A stretch of 47,036 nucleotides of DNA from DATEDA01 sp963789885 (GTDB lineage Bacteria > Pseudomonadota > Gammaproteobacteria > Burkholderiales > SG8-39): positions 1 through 47,036 of the forward strand of contig CAWBNB010000007.1 in NCBI GenBank assembly GCA_963789885.1, given 5' to 3'. Made by a program: the position numbers and the translations under genes. Of the stretch, positions 27,687 through 38,010 are shown in pieces. The notes beneath the pieces are model-generated. The model did no database searches. It saw only the letters and a list, made by a program, of their open reading frames with translations, and was not told where the DNA came from. The number at the start of each line of letters is the position of its first letter. Position 1 is the stretch's first letter.

Positions 27687-28629
27687 CGATTTTCCGCTGG
27701 ACCTGGGCGAGAAAGCGATCCAGCTCGTCCGGCATCGGGGCCTCGAGCTCGACCCGCCGTGCGCCGAGCGGATGGTCGAAACCGAGCGCGCGGGCATGCA
27801 GGAACATCCGCCTCAAGCCGCGCTTCGCGAGCACCTTGTTCAGCTCGAAATCGCCGTACCGATCGTCGCCGAGAATCGGGAACCCGAGATGGGCAAGGTG
27901 GACGCGGATCTGGTGCGTCCGACCGGTGGCGAGCGTCGCTTCGACGAGCGAGTACTCGCCGCAGCGCTCGACGAGCCGGAACTCGGTTCGCGAGGCCTGC
28001 CCGCCTTCCCCGACGCTTACGTGGCGTGCCCCGGACGGGGTGACGCGTTTTCGGAGCGGCAGCTCGACCGACCTTGCCGCCCTGGTCCAGGCGCCGCGGA
28101 CCAGCGCGACGTAGCGCTTGACGACCCGCCCCTCCCGCAGCGCCGCGTGCATGGCCACCAGCGCCGAGCGCTTCTTGGCGAGGATCAGGAGGCCCGAGGT
28201 CTCGCGGTCGAGGCGATGGACGAGCTCGAGGAACCGGCCGTCGGGGCGCGCGGCACGGAGCTGCTCGATTACGCCGAAGCTCACGCCGCTTCCGCCATGG
28301 ACCGCCACGCCGGCGGGCTTGTCGATGATCAGCAGCGCGTCGTCCTCGAAGACCACCGGGAATCCGGGGGCTCGAGGCGCCGGCGGCCGACGCGACGGCG
28401 CCGCGCTTGTCCGGACGGGCGGAATCCGGATCCGGTCCCCCGCCTGCAGACGATAGGTGGCAGCCACCCGCCGGCTGTTCACCCGCACCTCGCCCCCCCG
28501 GAGGAGCCGGTAAACGTGGCTGCGAGGCACCCCTTTCAGCTCGCGCAGCAGGAAATTGTCGACGCGCTGTGCCGCCCGACCTTCATCGACCACGACCACG
28601 GCCGCCCTTGCGTTGCCTAAACCCTTCAT
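27670..28629 (-). CDS. rluC: 23S rRNA pseudouridine synthase RluC
   Basis: 319 residues. An N-terminal S4 RNA-binding domain (QRVDNFLLRELKGVPRSH) is followed by the pseudouridine synthase domain, with catalytic aspartate in VHRLDRETSGLL. RluC family enzymes modify U955, U2504 and U2580 of 23S rRNA in E. coli. It is divergent from rne, as in E. coli, and the rne promoter lies within its first codons. Confidence 0.93.
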   Translation of the reverse strand: MKGLGNARAAVVVVDEGRAAQRVDNFLLRELKGVPRSHVYRLLRGGEVRVNSRRVAATYRLQAGDRIRIPPVRTSAAPSRRPPAPRAPGFPVVFEDDALLIIDKPAGVAVHGGSGVSFGVIEQLRAARPDGRFLELVHRLDRETSGLLILAKKRSALVAMHAALREGRVVKRYVALVRGAWTRAARSVELPLRKRVTPSGARHVSVGEGGQASRTEFRLVERCGEYSLVEATLATGRTHQIRVHLAHLGFPILGDDRYGDFELNKVLAKRGLRRMFLHARALGFDHPLGARRVELEAPMPDELDRFLAQVQRKIDAEAI

Positions 28630-28641
28630 TCTTCATATACT
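28613..28641 (+). promoter_or_regulatory. Sigma-70-type promoter of rne
   Basis: TTGCCT (28613-28618) and TATACT (28636-28641) are 17 bases apart. Start of transcription near 28648 would give a leader of about 364 nt. The -35 box lies inside the first codons of rluC on the other strand. Confidence 0.7.
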
Positions 28642-28647
28642 CCAGCC

Positions 28648-29011
28648 GCTGTCTTCGCTCGCGGGACAGCGGCCGAGCGGGTTTCCCCGGCCGCCAGCAC
28701 GTCCCCGGCCTTTAAGGCCGCGAAGTGGGCCCGACCCGGTTTCCGCGCGGATTTCCGCGCACGGGTCAGGGGCACGCCCGTCAGCTGGTTTTGATCGCTC
28801 ACCAGAAGCAGCGATGTTAAATGAGTAGCGCGCCGGAATCCGTTACCGATTCCTCCAGCCCGGCACGGGGAGACCAGACCGGGCATGCACACGTCCGACA
28901 CCGACTGACCCAGCCCACTTTCGAGAGCAGCGCACATCACACGATGCTTCGTTAACGGCACCCACCAGTTAGACGGCGTGGTTTGCAGCGGCGCGCGAGG
29001 AGAAGAACTAC
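28648..29011 (+). promoter_or_regulatory. Long rne 5' leader
   Basis: No gene is seen here. RNase E in E. coli has a 361-nt leader through which it controls its own mRNA; this stretch has the same length. Hairpins can be drawn, such as gacccg (28733-28738) with cgggtc (28762-28767) enclosing a cgcgcgg-rich inner stem. The leader holds several T-rich patches that could be cleavage sites. Structure was judged by eye. Confidence 0.55.
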
Positions 29012-31984
29012 ATGAAGCGCATGCTGTTCAACGCGACACAGGCCGAGGAACTCCGTGTCGCGATCGTCGATGGTCAGAAACTGATCGACCTCGACATCGA
29101 ATCGGCCAGCAAGGAACAACGTAAAGGCAACATCTACAAAGGCGTCATCACCCGGATAGAGCCCAGCCTCGAAGCGGCGTTCGTCGACTACGGCACGGAA
29201 CGCCACGGTTTCCTGCCGTTCAAGGAAATTTCCCGCAGCTATTTCCGGCCGGACGCCGAGCCGGGCCGCGCCCGCATCCAGGACGCGGTGTCCGAGGGCA
29301 CCGAAGTCATCGTCCAGGTCGAGAAGGACGAGCGCGGCAACAAGGGCGCCGCGCTGACGACCTTCATCAGCCTCGCCGGCCGGTATCTCGTCCTGATGCC
29401 CAACAACCCGCGCGGCGGCGGCGTGTCGCGCCGCGTCGAGGGCGAGGATCGCAACGAGCTCCGGGAGACGATGGAGAAGCTCCCGGTGCCGCAGGGCATG
29501 AGCGTCATCGCGCGGACCGCCGGCATCGGCCGTACGCTCGAGGAGCTCGAGTGGGATCTCAAGTACCTCCTCAAGCTGTGGGAGAAGATCGGCGAGGCGG
29601 GCGAGACCCAGCGCGACGAGGGTGGCCAGATCGCCAACCCGGCGCCGTACCTGATCTACCAGGAGTCGAGCCTGGTGATCCGCGCGATCCGGGACTACTA
29701 CCAGCCCGACATCGGCGAGATCCTGATCGACACCGACTCGATCTACGAGCAGACGGTGGCGTTCATGGGCAACGTGATGCCCGACAACGTCCAGCGCGTG
29801 AAGCGCTACCGCGACGACGTCCCGCTCTTCTCGCGCTTCCAGATCGAGCACCAGATCGAAAGCGCGTACTCGCGCCAGGTCAGCCTGCCTTCGGGCGGCG
29901 CGATCGTGATCGACCACACCGAGGCGCTGGTCGCGATCGACGTCAACTCGGCGCGCGCCACCAAGGGCGGCGACATCGAGGAAACGGCGCTGCGCACCAA
30001 CCTCGAGGCCGCCGACGAGCTCGCGCGGCAGCTCCGGCTGCGCGACCTCGGCGGGCTGATCGTCATCGACTTCATCGACATGGAGATCGCGCGCAGCCAG
30101 CGCGAGGTCGAGAATCGCCTGCGCGAGGCGCTCCGGTACGACCGCGCGCGGGTGCAGATGGGCAAGATCTCGCGCTTCGGGCTGATGGAGCTCTCGCGGC
30201 AACGGCTGCGCCCCTCGCTCGAGGAAACCGCGCACCAGCAGTGCCCGCGCTGCAACGGGATCGGCTTCATCCGCGGCATCGAGTCGACCGCGCTCCACAT
30301 CCTGCGCATCATGCAGGAGGAGGCGATGAAGGAGAACAGCGCGGCGATCCACGTGCAGGTCCCGGTGGACGTCGCTACTTACCTGCTCAACGAGAAGCGC
30401 GCGGACATCCACGCCGTAGAGGCGCGGCTCAAGGTGAACGTCGTCCTCATCCCGAACATCCACCTCGAGACGCCGCACTACAAGGTCGAGCGGCTGCGTC
30501 ACGACGACCTGAACCAGGAAGGCGTGCTGCCGCCGAGCTACAACCTCGTGGAAGCCCCGGCCGAGGAGCAAGCCTACGCCTCGCCGCAGGAGGCGCGCCC
30601 GCCGCGGCCGCAGGCGGCGGTGCAGGGAGTCACCCCCGAGCAGCCGGCTCCGGTCGCCCCGCCGAGGCCGGTTGTCACCCCGCCACCTCCGCCCGCCCCG
30701 GCCGTCCGGCCGGAACCGCACTCGCCGGATCGGCCCGGGATCATGAGCCGCCTCTTCGGCTGGCTGCGCAGCCCGGAGCCGGCGCCTGCGGCGCCGGCTC
30801 CTGCCGCAGCACCGGCACGTCCCGAGCCGCAGCAGCGCCGTGACCGCGGAGACCGGCCCGAGCGCCGGGACCACGGCGGCGAGCGGCCGCACCGCGGCGA
30901 CGGCCGGGATCGCGGACGCGACGATCGGCCGCCGCGCCACGAGCGCGGGCAGGGCCAGAGCCAAGGTCGCGGTCGCGATGGCGAGCGGCAATCGCGCGGC
31001 GACCAGCAGGGGCAACGCCGTGATCGGCGCGATCACCGCGAGCAACGGGATCAGCAGCGCGGCCCGAGACCGGACGACCGCCAGCGTCATGGCGAGCAAC
31101 GTCAAGGCGAGCCGCGTCAGGAACGTCAGGGCGAACAACGTCCAGGCGAGCCGCGTCAGGAACGTCAGGGCGAGCAACGCCAAGCCGAACCACGTCCGGC
31201 CGAGCAGCGTCCAGCCGAACTACGCCAAGGGGAGCAGCGCCAAGCCGAACCACGTCAAGGCGAACGCCCTCAGCAGGAGCCGCGCATGCAGCCGATCGGC
31301 GGTGGGCCGGCGCGCGCCGATGGCGCCGGCGAGCAGGACGCCGAGCGGCGGCGCGGCCGCCGCAATCGGCGCGATCGAGGTGATCGCGGCGAGCGCGGAG
31401 ATCGCGGTGAACGTGGCGAGCGCGTGGATCGCGGCGAACGTGGCGAGCGTGGAGACCGCGGTGAGCGCCAGGAGGCGCACTCGCGCGAAGTACGGCTGCG
31501 CGAGGATCAACTGCGCGAGGATCAACTGCGCGAGGGTCGGCTGCGCGAAGCCAGGCTGAACGAGGAGCGAGCGGCCGCGGGTGAATCGCGGCCGGAGCCG
31601 ATGCCGGCTGCCGAGGCGGCGTTGCCCGTCGCCCCCGTGGCGGCGGTAGCTCATGTTGCAGCCCCGGTCTTCGAACCGCCCCGGGAGGTCCAGATCGCCG
31701 CCGCCCCGGTAGCGCGCGCACCCGAGATGCGGGTCACCGTGCCGCCGCCGGCCCCGCCAGCCGACCTCGACCGCGCACTGCGCGAGAGCGGACTGGTGAT
31801 GATCGAGACGAGCCGGGACAAGGTGCCAGCCGCCGCGCCGCCCGTCGACGAGGTTCAGGTCACCACGCGCTCGCAGGGAACGCCGTCCGCCGCCGGCCGA
31901 CCTGGATACGCCGCTGCAGCAGGTCGAGACGCGCAAGAGCGACGGCGAATCGCCGCCGTCGCACTGAGTCGTGGGGCGCGCTAG
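29012..31984 (+). CDS. rne: Ribonuclease E (probable frameshift near the 3' end)
   Basis: 990 residues as read. An S1 domain lies near residues 37-120, the catalytic magnesium aspartates are in VAIDVNSARATKG and IVIDFIDME, and the zinc-link cysteines are in CPRCNG. RNase E starts most mRNA decay and processes stable RNA. The C-terminal half (from about residue 510) is disordered, rich in proline, arginine and acidic residues, and holds three repeat types: a QGEPRQE-like 15-base repeat, GDRGERGE, and LREDQ. From about 31872 the reading frame seems to slip: the next frame reads RRERRPPPADLDTPLQQVET and stops at 31967, just short of the convergent gene. Confidence 0.93.
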   Translation: MKRMLFNATQAEELRVAIVDGQKLIDLDIESASKEQRKGNIYKGVITRIEPSLEAAFVDYGTERHGFLPFKEISRSYFRPDAEPGRARIQDAVSEGTEVIVQVEKDERGNKGAALTTFISLAGRYLVLMPNNPRGGGVSRRVEGEDRNELRETMEKLPVPQGMSVIARTAGIGRTLEELEWDLKYLLKLWEKIGEAGETQRDEGGQIANPAPYLIYQESSLVIRAIRDYYQPDIGEILIDTDSIYEQTVAFMGNVMPDNVQRVKRYRDDVPLFSRFQIEHQIESAYSRQVSLPSGGAIVIDHTEALVAIDVNSARATKGGDIEETALRTNLEAADELARQLRLRDLGGLIVIDFIDMEIARSQREVENRLREALRYDRARVQMGKISRFGLMELSRQRLRPSLEETAHQQCPRCNGIGFIRGIESTALHILRIMQEEAMKENSAAIHVQVPVDVATYLLNEKRADIHAVEARLKVNVVLIPNIHLETPHYKVERLRHDDLNQEGVLPPSYNLVEAPAEEQAYASPQEARPPRPQAAVQGVTPEQPAPVAPPRPVVTPPPPPAPAVRPEPHSPDRPGIMSRLFGWLRSPEPAPAAPAPAAAPARPEPQQRRDRGDRPERRDHGGERPHRGDGRDRGRDDRPPRHERGQGQSQGRGRDGERQSRGDQQGQRRDRRDHREQRDQQRGPRPDDRQRHGEQRQGEPRQERQGEQRPGEPRQERQGEQRQAEPRPAEQRPAELRQGEQRQAEPRQGERPQQEPRMQPIGGGPARADGAGEQDAERRRGRRNRRDRGDRGERGDRGERGERVDRGERGERGDRGERQEAHSREVRLREDQLREDQLREGRLREARLNEERAAAGESRPEPMPAAEAALPVAPVAAVAHVAAPVFEPPREVQIAAAPVARAPEMRVTVPPPAPPADLDRALRESGLVMIETSRDKVPAAAPPVDEVQVTTRSQGTPSAAGRPGYAAAAGRDAQERRRIAAVALSRGAR
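31082..31275 (+). repeat. In-frame protein repeat within rne
   Basis: About a dozen copies of a 15-base unit encoding variants of QGEQR and QGEPR. A second run of GDRGERGER-type units follows at about 31373-31465, and an LREDQ run at about 31487-31560. These are low-complexity arginine-rich segments of the RNA-binding scaffold half of RNase E. Confidence 0.85.
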
Positions 31985-32453
31985 CGGGTCAGCTCGGCCT
32001 TCAGGTGGTCGAGCAGGCCCTCGGCCGCGTCCTCGATGAGGTCGAGCACCAGCTCGAATCCGTCCGGGCCGCCGTAGTACGGGTCCGGGACCTCGTCGCC
32101 GCCCGCGCGGCGGGCGAACTCGAGCATCATCCGGAGCTTTTCCGCGGCGGACGGCGGCGCCAGCCGCGCGAGCATCGCGTGATGCTCGCGATCCATCGCC
32201 AGGATGAGATCGAAGGTCTGGAAATCCTCCCGGGCGAAGCGCCGGGCCCGCTGCCTGGAGAGGTCGTAGCCGCGCCGGCGCGCGTGCGCCTGCGCCCGCG
32301 CATCGGGCGCTTCGCCGACGTGGTAGCCATGCGTCCCCGCCGAAGCGACCGCGATCACGTCCGCCAGTCCTGCGTCCTCTGCCAGTTTCCGGAGCACGCC
32401 CTCCGCTGTCGGCGAGCGGCAGATGTTGCCGGTGCAGACGAAGAGGACCCGCT

Positions 32454-32457
<4 letters not shown>
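31981..32457 (-). CDS. Low-molecular-weight protein tyrosine phosphatase
   Basis: 158 residues. The catalytic loop C-x5-R is CTGNICRSP (Cys8, Arg14), and the general acid is in DPYYGG near residue 124. Such phosphatases act on tyrosine phosphates of bacterial proteins, often in capsule control (Wzb/Etp type), but no kinase gene is nearby. The start is conserved. It overlaps uvrB by four bases. Confidence 0.93.
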
Positions 32458-34595
<2,138 letters not shown>

Positions 34596-34672
34596 AGCAG
34601 GGCCGCCCTTCGACACCGCGCAGCGCTGCGGACGGGTAGAATTTGCAGTCGACCCAACTCGCGCCCCCGGAC

Positions 34673-35878
34673 ATGACCGCATCGATCCTCGCCCGCGTCG
34701 AACTGGCGCCCGGCGATCCAATCCTCGGCGTCACCGAAGCCTACAACGCCGACCAGAGCCCGAAGAAGGTCAACCTCGGGGTCGGCGTCTACTACGACGA
34801 CCAAGGCAAGGTCCCGGTGCTCGAGTGCGTCCGCCGCGTGGAGCGCGACATGCTGGAGACGGTCACGCCGAAGGGTTATCTACCGATCGACGGGATCCCG
34901 GCGTACGACAGGGCTGTCCAGCAGCTCGCGTTCGGCGCCGACTCCGCCGTCGTCAAGGAAGGTCGCGCGGTCACCGTTCAGGGGCTGGGCGGCACCGGCG
35001 CGCTGAAGATCGCGGCCGACTTCCTCCGCCGAGTGAGTCCGGGTGCCCAGGTCTGGATCAGCGATCCGAGCTGGGAGAACCACCGGGCGCTGTTCGAGGG
35101 GGCGGGGTTTACCGTCAATGCCTATCCCTACTACGACGCCGCGACCCACGGCCTCGACTTTTTCGGGATGACCGGAGCGCTCGAAAAGCTCGCCCCCGGC
35201 GCGATCGTCGTGCTGCATGCCTGCTGCCACAATCCGACCGGAGTCGATCTCACCCGCGACCAATGGACGCGCGTGCTCGAGATCGTGAAGACCCGCGAGC
35301 TCGTGCCGATCCTCGACATCGCCTACCAGGGGTTCGCCGAGGGTGTCGACGCCGACGGGGAGGTCGTGCGACGGTTCGCGCAGGCAATGAGCCCGGTCTT
35401 CGTCGCCAATTCGTTCTCGAAGTCCTTCTCGCTCTACGGCGAGCGGGTCGGAGGACTGAGCGTGGCAACGGCGAGCGCGGACGAGGCGAAGCGCGTGCTG
35501 AGCCAGCTGAAGCGCGTCGTGCGCGCCAACTACTCCAATCCGCCGACGTTCGGCGCCAAGGCGGTGGCGACCGTGCTGAATACGCCGGAGCTACGGGCGT
35601 TGTGGGATCGCGAGCTCGGGCAGATGCGCGAGCGGATCAAGGCGATGCGGCGCGCGCTTGTCGAGAAGGTCGCGGCGCGGGCGCCGGGATTCGAGCTCGG
35701 CTTCGTGATGCAGCAGCGCGGGATGTTCTCGTACTCGGGCCTCTCGAAGGAGCAGGTTCATCGGCTCCGCAAGGAGTTCTCCGTCTACGCCATCGATAGC
35801 GGCCGCATCTGCGTCGCAGCGCTCAACACGCAGAACGTGGACTACGTCGCCGACGCGATCGCGAAGGTGGTGAAGTGA
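34673..35878 (+). CDS. Aromatic/aspartate aminotransferase (TyrB/AspC type)
   Basis: 401 residues, class I PLP-dependent aminotransferase. The PLP lysine lies in ANSFSKSFSLYGERVGG. Substrate-pocket residues include CCHNPTGVD and LDIAYQGF. It transfers amino groups between aspartate or aromatic amino acids and 2-oxoglutarate. The ATG at 34673 gives MTASILARVELAPGDPI, the family N-terminus. A TAGAAT at 34637-34642 may be a -10 box. uvrB is divergent, 77 bases away. Confidence 0.93.
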   Translation: MTASILARVELAPGDPILGVTEAYNADQSPKKVNLGVGVYYDDQGKVPVLECVRRVERDMLETVTPKGYLPIDGIPAYDRAVQQLAFGADSAVVKEGRAVTVQGLGGTGALKIAADFLRRVSPGAQVWISDPSWENHRALFEGAGFTVNAYPYYDAATHGLDFFGMTGALEKLAPGAIVVLHACCHNPTGVDLTRDQWTRVLEIVKTRELVPILDIAYQGFAEGVDADGEVVRRFAQAMSPVFVANSFSKSFSLYGERVGGLSVATASADEAKRVLSQLKRVVRANYSNPPTFGAKAVATVLNTPELRALWDRELGQMRERIKAMRRALVEKVAARAPGFELGFVMQQRGMFSYSGLSKEQVHRLRKEFSVYAIDSGRICVAALNTQNVDYVADAIAKVVK

Positions 35879-35901
35879 GGGGTCGGATTGCCGCACGGCC
35901 C

Positions 35902-35931
35902 TTGGAGGGGGCCGAGCGGGTCGGCTATAAT
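35902..35931 (+). promoter_or_regulatory. Promoter of tRNA-Asn
   Basis: A perfect TATAAT (35926-35931) 15 bases ahead of the tRNA, with a weak TTGGAG (35902-35907) 18 bases further upstream. Confidence 0.7.
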
Positions 35932-35945
35932 TCGCGCCCGGCAAA

Positions 35946-36021
35946 TCCCCGATAGCTCAGCCGGTAGAGCGACGGACTGTTAATCCGCAGGTCGGAGGTT
36001 CGATCCCTCCTCGGGGAGCCA
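35946..36021 (+). tRNA. tRNA-Asn (anticodon GTT)
   Basis: Cloverleaf on the plus strand. The acceptor stem TCCCCGA pairs with TCGGGGA, anticodon loop CTGTTAATC holds GTT, T-arm GGTTCGATC, and an encoded 3' CCA. tRNA-Asn is a frequent integration target, and an integrase reads toward it here. Confidence 0.97.
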
Positions 36022-36029
36022 GCAAACAC

Positions 36030-36058
36030 AACGGCTTAGCGATGCGCTAGGCCGTTTT
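36030..36058 (+). terminator. Rho-independent terminator of tRNA-Asn
   Basis: A 10-bp stem (36031-36040 with 36046-36055, one G-U pair, loop gatgc) followed by TTTT. It ends five bases before the group II intron. Confidence 0.85.
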
Positions 36059-36062
36059 CGTT

Positions 36063-36680
36063 GTGCGCCCAGCATGGGCGCGATCTTGGAGGTGCAAGTC
36101 CTCCCACGAGTAGACCACTGCGAGTGAAGCGAAGCGCAACTGCGCGAGGGTGACCGAGCGTGGGAAGGAAGCGTGGAGCGAAACCGCGAGCCGAGGTACA
36201 CGAACCGGATCTGAGGCGATGCCGAGCAGGGCGAGCGGGCAATGTACCGCGAAGCTGTAGTGGTCAAGGCTCAGGCGGCGTAAATCCGGCGGCTGTGCGG
36301 GGAAGGATCGCGTTCTTACCTGGGGAGATCTCGCCTTGTGCCTGAAAGGGTGACGGGGACGACCCGGAGCGAGAAGTCAGCAGAGGCCGTAGTAGTCGCG
36401 AGACGAAGGGCCGAAGGAATGGGAGGGGAGGCCCTCTGGTTCTCGGATTTGGACTGTCTCAGATGTTCGCGTCAGCGAAGCTCGCCAACCAACCAGGCTG
36501 GGTGAAGCCCGAATGGTCGTGGCAGCGAGAAACCGAATCGGGCGGATCAGAAATCAGCCACCCCCGGCGGCGTGCTGGGACTCATTCCGGGGCGCTGACC
36601 TCAACTGTTCCAACCGCCCGGTGCGGACCCGCATGCCGGGTGGTGTGGGAGGGGCCCGATTAGCGATGATCGGCCCCTAT
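36063..36680 (+). mobile_element. Group II intron without a reverse-transcriptase ORF
   Basis: The 5' end GTGCGCCCAGCATGGGCGC is a typical bacterial group II intron start, with its first helix. A domain-I-like stretch with ggaggtgcaagtcctcc follows, then gaagtcagcagaggccgtag, which in complete introns lies just ahead of the reverse-transcriptase gene. Domain V (accgcccggtgcggaccc with gcatgccgggtggt, 36613-36644) and a domain VI hairpin (ggggcccgat...atcggcccct) close it. No reverse-transcriptase frame is present, so it is a deletion derivative relying on a maturase in trans. The 3' end could be 36680 or a few bases later. Insertion straight after a terminator is the habit of class C introns. 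Confidence 0.8.
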
Positions 36681-37735
36681 CCCGTTTCCCGACCGTAGGG
36701 AAAACGTAGAACTTTCCCTACGTTTTCTCTACGCCGATCGGTCTCGATCCGGGCCGCGGCTACCGCGAGATGCTCGGTCGCGAACTTCGCGTAGCGGTCG
36801 ACCATCACGCGCGACTTCCAGCCCCCGAGCTCCTTCAGCTCATCGGTCGACGTCCCCGCCTGCCGATGCCAGGAAGCCCAGGTGTGCCAGGTATCGTGAA
36901 AGCGGAAGTCCTCGAGCCCTGCCCGCTTCACCGCTTCGAGCCATGCCGTGTTGCAGACGCCCCAGCGGATCGGCTGCTTACGGAAGGTGAAGCAGTAGCG
37001 CGCGTGCTTGCCTCGTTCCGCCTCCAGCACGGCCACCGCGTCCTCGTTCAGCGGCACGCCTCGCGGCGTTCCGTTCTTGGTGTGGTTGAGCCAGGCGGTC
37101 CCGCGTTCCAGGTCCACCCTGCTCCACTCCAAGCCGGTGATCTCCGAAGCTCGGCAGCCCGTGGCCAGCGCGAACCGCGTGATTGCCGCAATGTGAGGTG
37201 GGCAGGTAGCGATGAGCCGCTCCGCCTCCTCATGCGTCAACCATCGGTCGCGCGCAACCTCGCCCGACAACATGCGGATTTTCGGGAAGTTGTCGATCCA
37301 CTGCCATTCGTCGCGCGCGAGCCGCAGGATGCCGCGGATCGTCGCGAGGTAGCGGTTCACTGTGGCGGGCTTGTTACCCCGCTTGAGCTCACGCTGGCAG
37401 ACCTGCCACACGACATCTCCCGAGACCTGCGTGAGCAGCTTGTCCCCGAGGTAGGGGTCGAGCCGCCGGCAGATCCGCCGCACGTCCCGGATGCTGCGCA
37501 GGGACGCCTTCACTTCGAGATACCGGACCACAGCTTCCTGCCACGTGCGCCTCGGCTTGATGCCGAACGCTGCCTCACGAAACGAATCAGCTTTCAGTCT
37601 CGCGAGGAGCGCTTCGGCTTCGGCCCGGTCTTCAGTCCGAGCGCTGAGGCATACGCGCTTGCCGCTGGGTAGTACAACATCGATCCACCAGAAACGAGAG
37701 TCCCGTCGCCGGTAGATTCCGGTTTCGCGGGCCAT
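36677..37735 (-). CDS. Tyrosine recombinase (integrase), catalytic arginine II missing
   Basis: 352 residues. A SAM-like DNA-binding domain spans about residues 60-155, then the catalytic domain. Arg I is R195 (ATGCRASEI), Lys is in NHTKNG (K220), His is H280, the Trp position is W306 and the tyrosine is in MVDRYAKF (Y315). The HxxR motif reads HDTWH: the expected second arginine is Trp283 (codon TGG at 36887-36889, one C-to-T change from CGG). It is therefore probably inactive or impaired. It faces tRNA-Asn, as integrases of tRNA-targeted elements do. The stop codon lies in the intron's 3' end. Confidence 0.88.
   Translation of the reverse strand: MARETGIYRRRDSRFWWIDVVLPSGKRVCLSARTEDRAEAEALLARLKADSFREAAFGIKPRRTWQEAVVRYLEVKASLRSIRDVRRICRRLDPYLGDKLLTQVSGDVVWQVCQRELKRGNKPATVNRYLATIRGILRLARDEWQWIDNFPKIRMLSGEVARDRWLTHEEAERLIATCPPHIAAITRFALATGCRASEITGLEWSRVDLERGTAWLNHTKNGTPRGVPLNEDAVAVLEAERGKHARYCFTFRKQPIRWGVCNTAWLEAVKRAGLEDFRFHDTWHTWASWHRQAGTSTDELKELGGWKSRVMVDRYAKFATEHLAVAAARIETDRRRENVGKVLRFPYGRETG
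36694..36733. repeat. Inverted repeat at the end of the integrase gene
   Basis: Arms cgtagggaaaacgtag (36694-36709) and ctacgttttctctacg (36718-36733) pair with one mismatch around an 8-base loop. It lies just past the intron's 3' end, within the last codons of the integrase. It may be a terminator for the minus-strand gene or a recombinase arm site. Confidence 0.7.
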
Positions 37736-38010
37736 TGAGACTCCTTTCTGGCCCGCCCTCGACGCTTATGCTCGTCGAGCCAGGCATCCAGGTCAACTTT
37801 GTCGTAGACGCGCCGGCGTCCGAGCTTCACGCAGGGCACGTCGAGATCGGCGAGGAGCGTCACGCCGATGGCCAGATAGGCCGCGGCTTGCTCTGATGTC
37901 AGGCACCGCGCTGTCGGGAGTGGCAGCGGCTGATCGCCAGCAGCCGGCTTCCCCTCGGGCTGCGCCGTCGCGACCGCTTTCTCGTGGGCGCTCATCGCCA
38001 TAGCAGTCAT
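37594..38010 (-). CDS. Excisionase-like HTH protein
   Basis: 138 residues. A helix-turn-helix of the MerR/excisionase kind lies at about residues 38-83 (CLTSEQAAAYLAIGVTLLAD, then VKLGRRRVYDKVDLDAWLDE). The basic tail (KRRGRARKE) is followed by a low-complexity C-terminus. Its last 142 bases overlap the start of the integrase gene in another frame. It overlaps the second recombinase by four bases (ATGA). It could be a directionality factor or a regulator of the recombinases; I see no closer identity. Confidence 0.7.
   Translation of the reverse strand: MTAMAMSAHEKAVATAQPEGKPAAGDQPLPLPTARCLTSEQAAAYLAIGVTLLADLDVPCVKLGRRRVYDKVDLDAWLDEHKRRGRARKESQWPAKPESTGDGTLVSGGSMLYYPAASAYASALGLKTGPKPKRSSRD

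Noticed and set aside
28952..31183. A 743-codon minus-strand frame across rne
   Set aside because: Antisense to rne, hydrophobic only because of the codon pattern of the RNase E repeats.
31082..31560. Short regular repeats resembling an array
   Set aside because: They stay in frame and encode arginine-rich protein repeats; unequal spacers of CRISPR type are absent.
36463..36663. A 66-codon frame inside the group II intron
   Set aside because: No reverse-transcriptase or other motif; it overlaps the structured domain V region.
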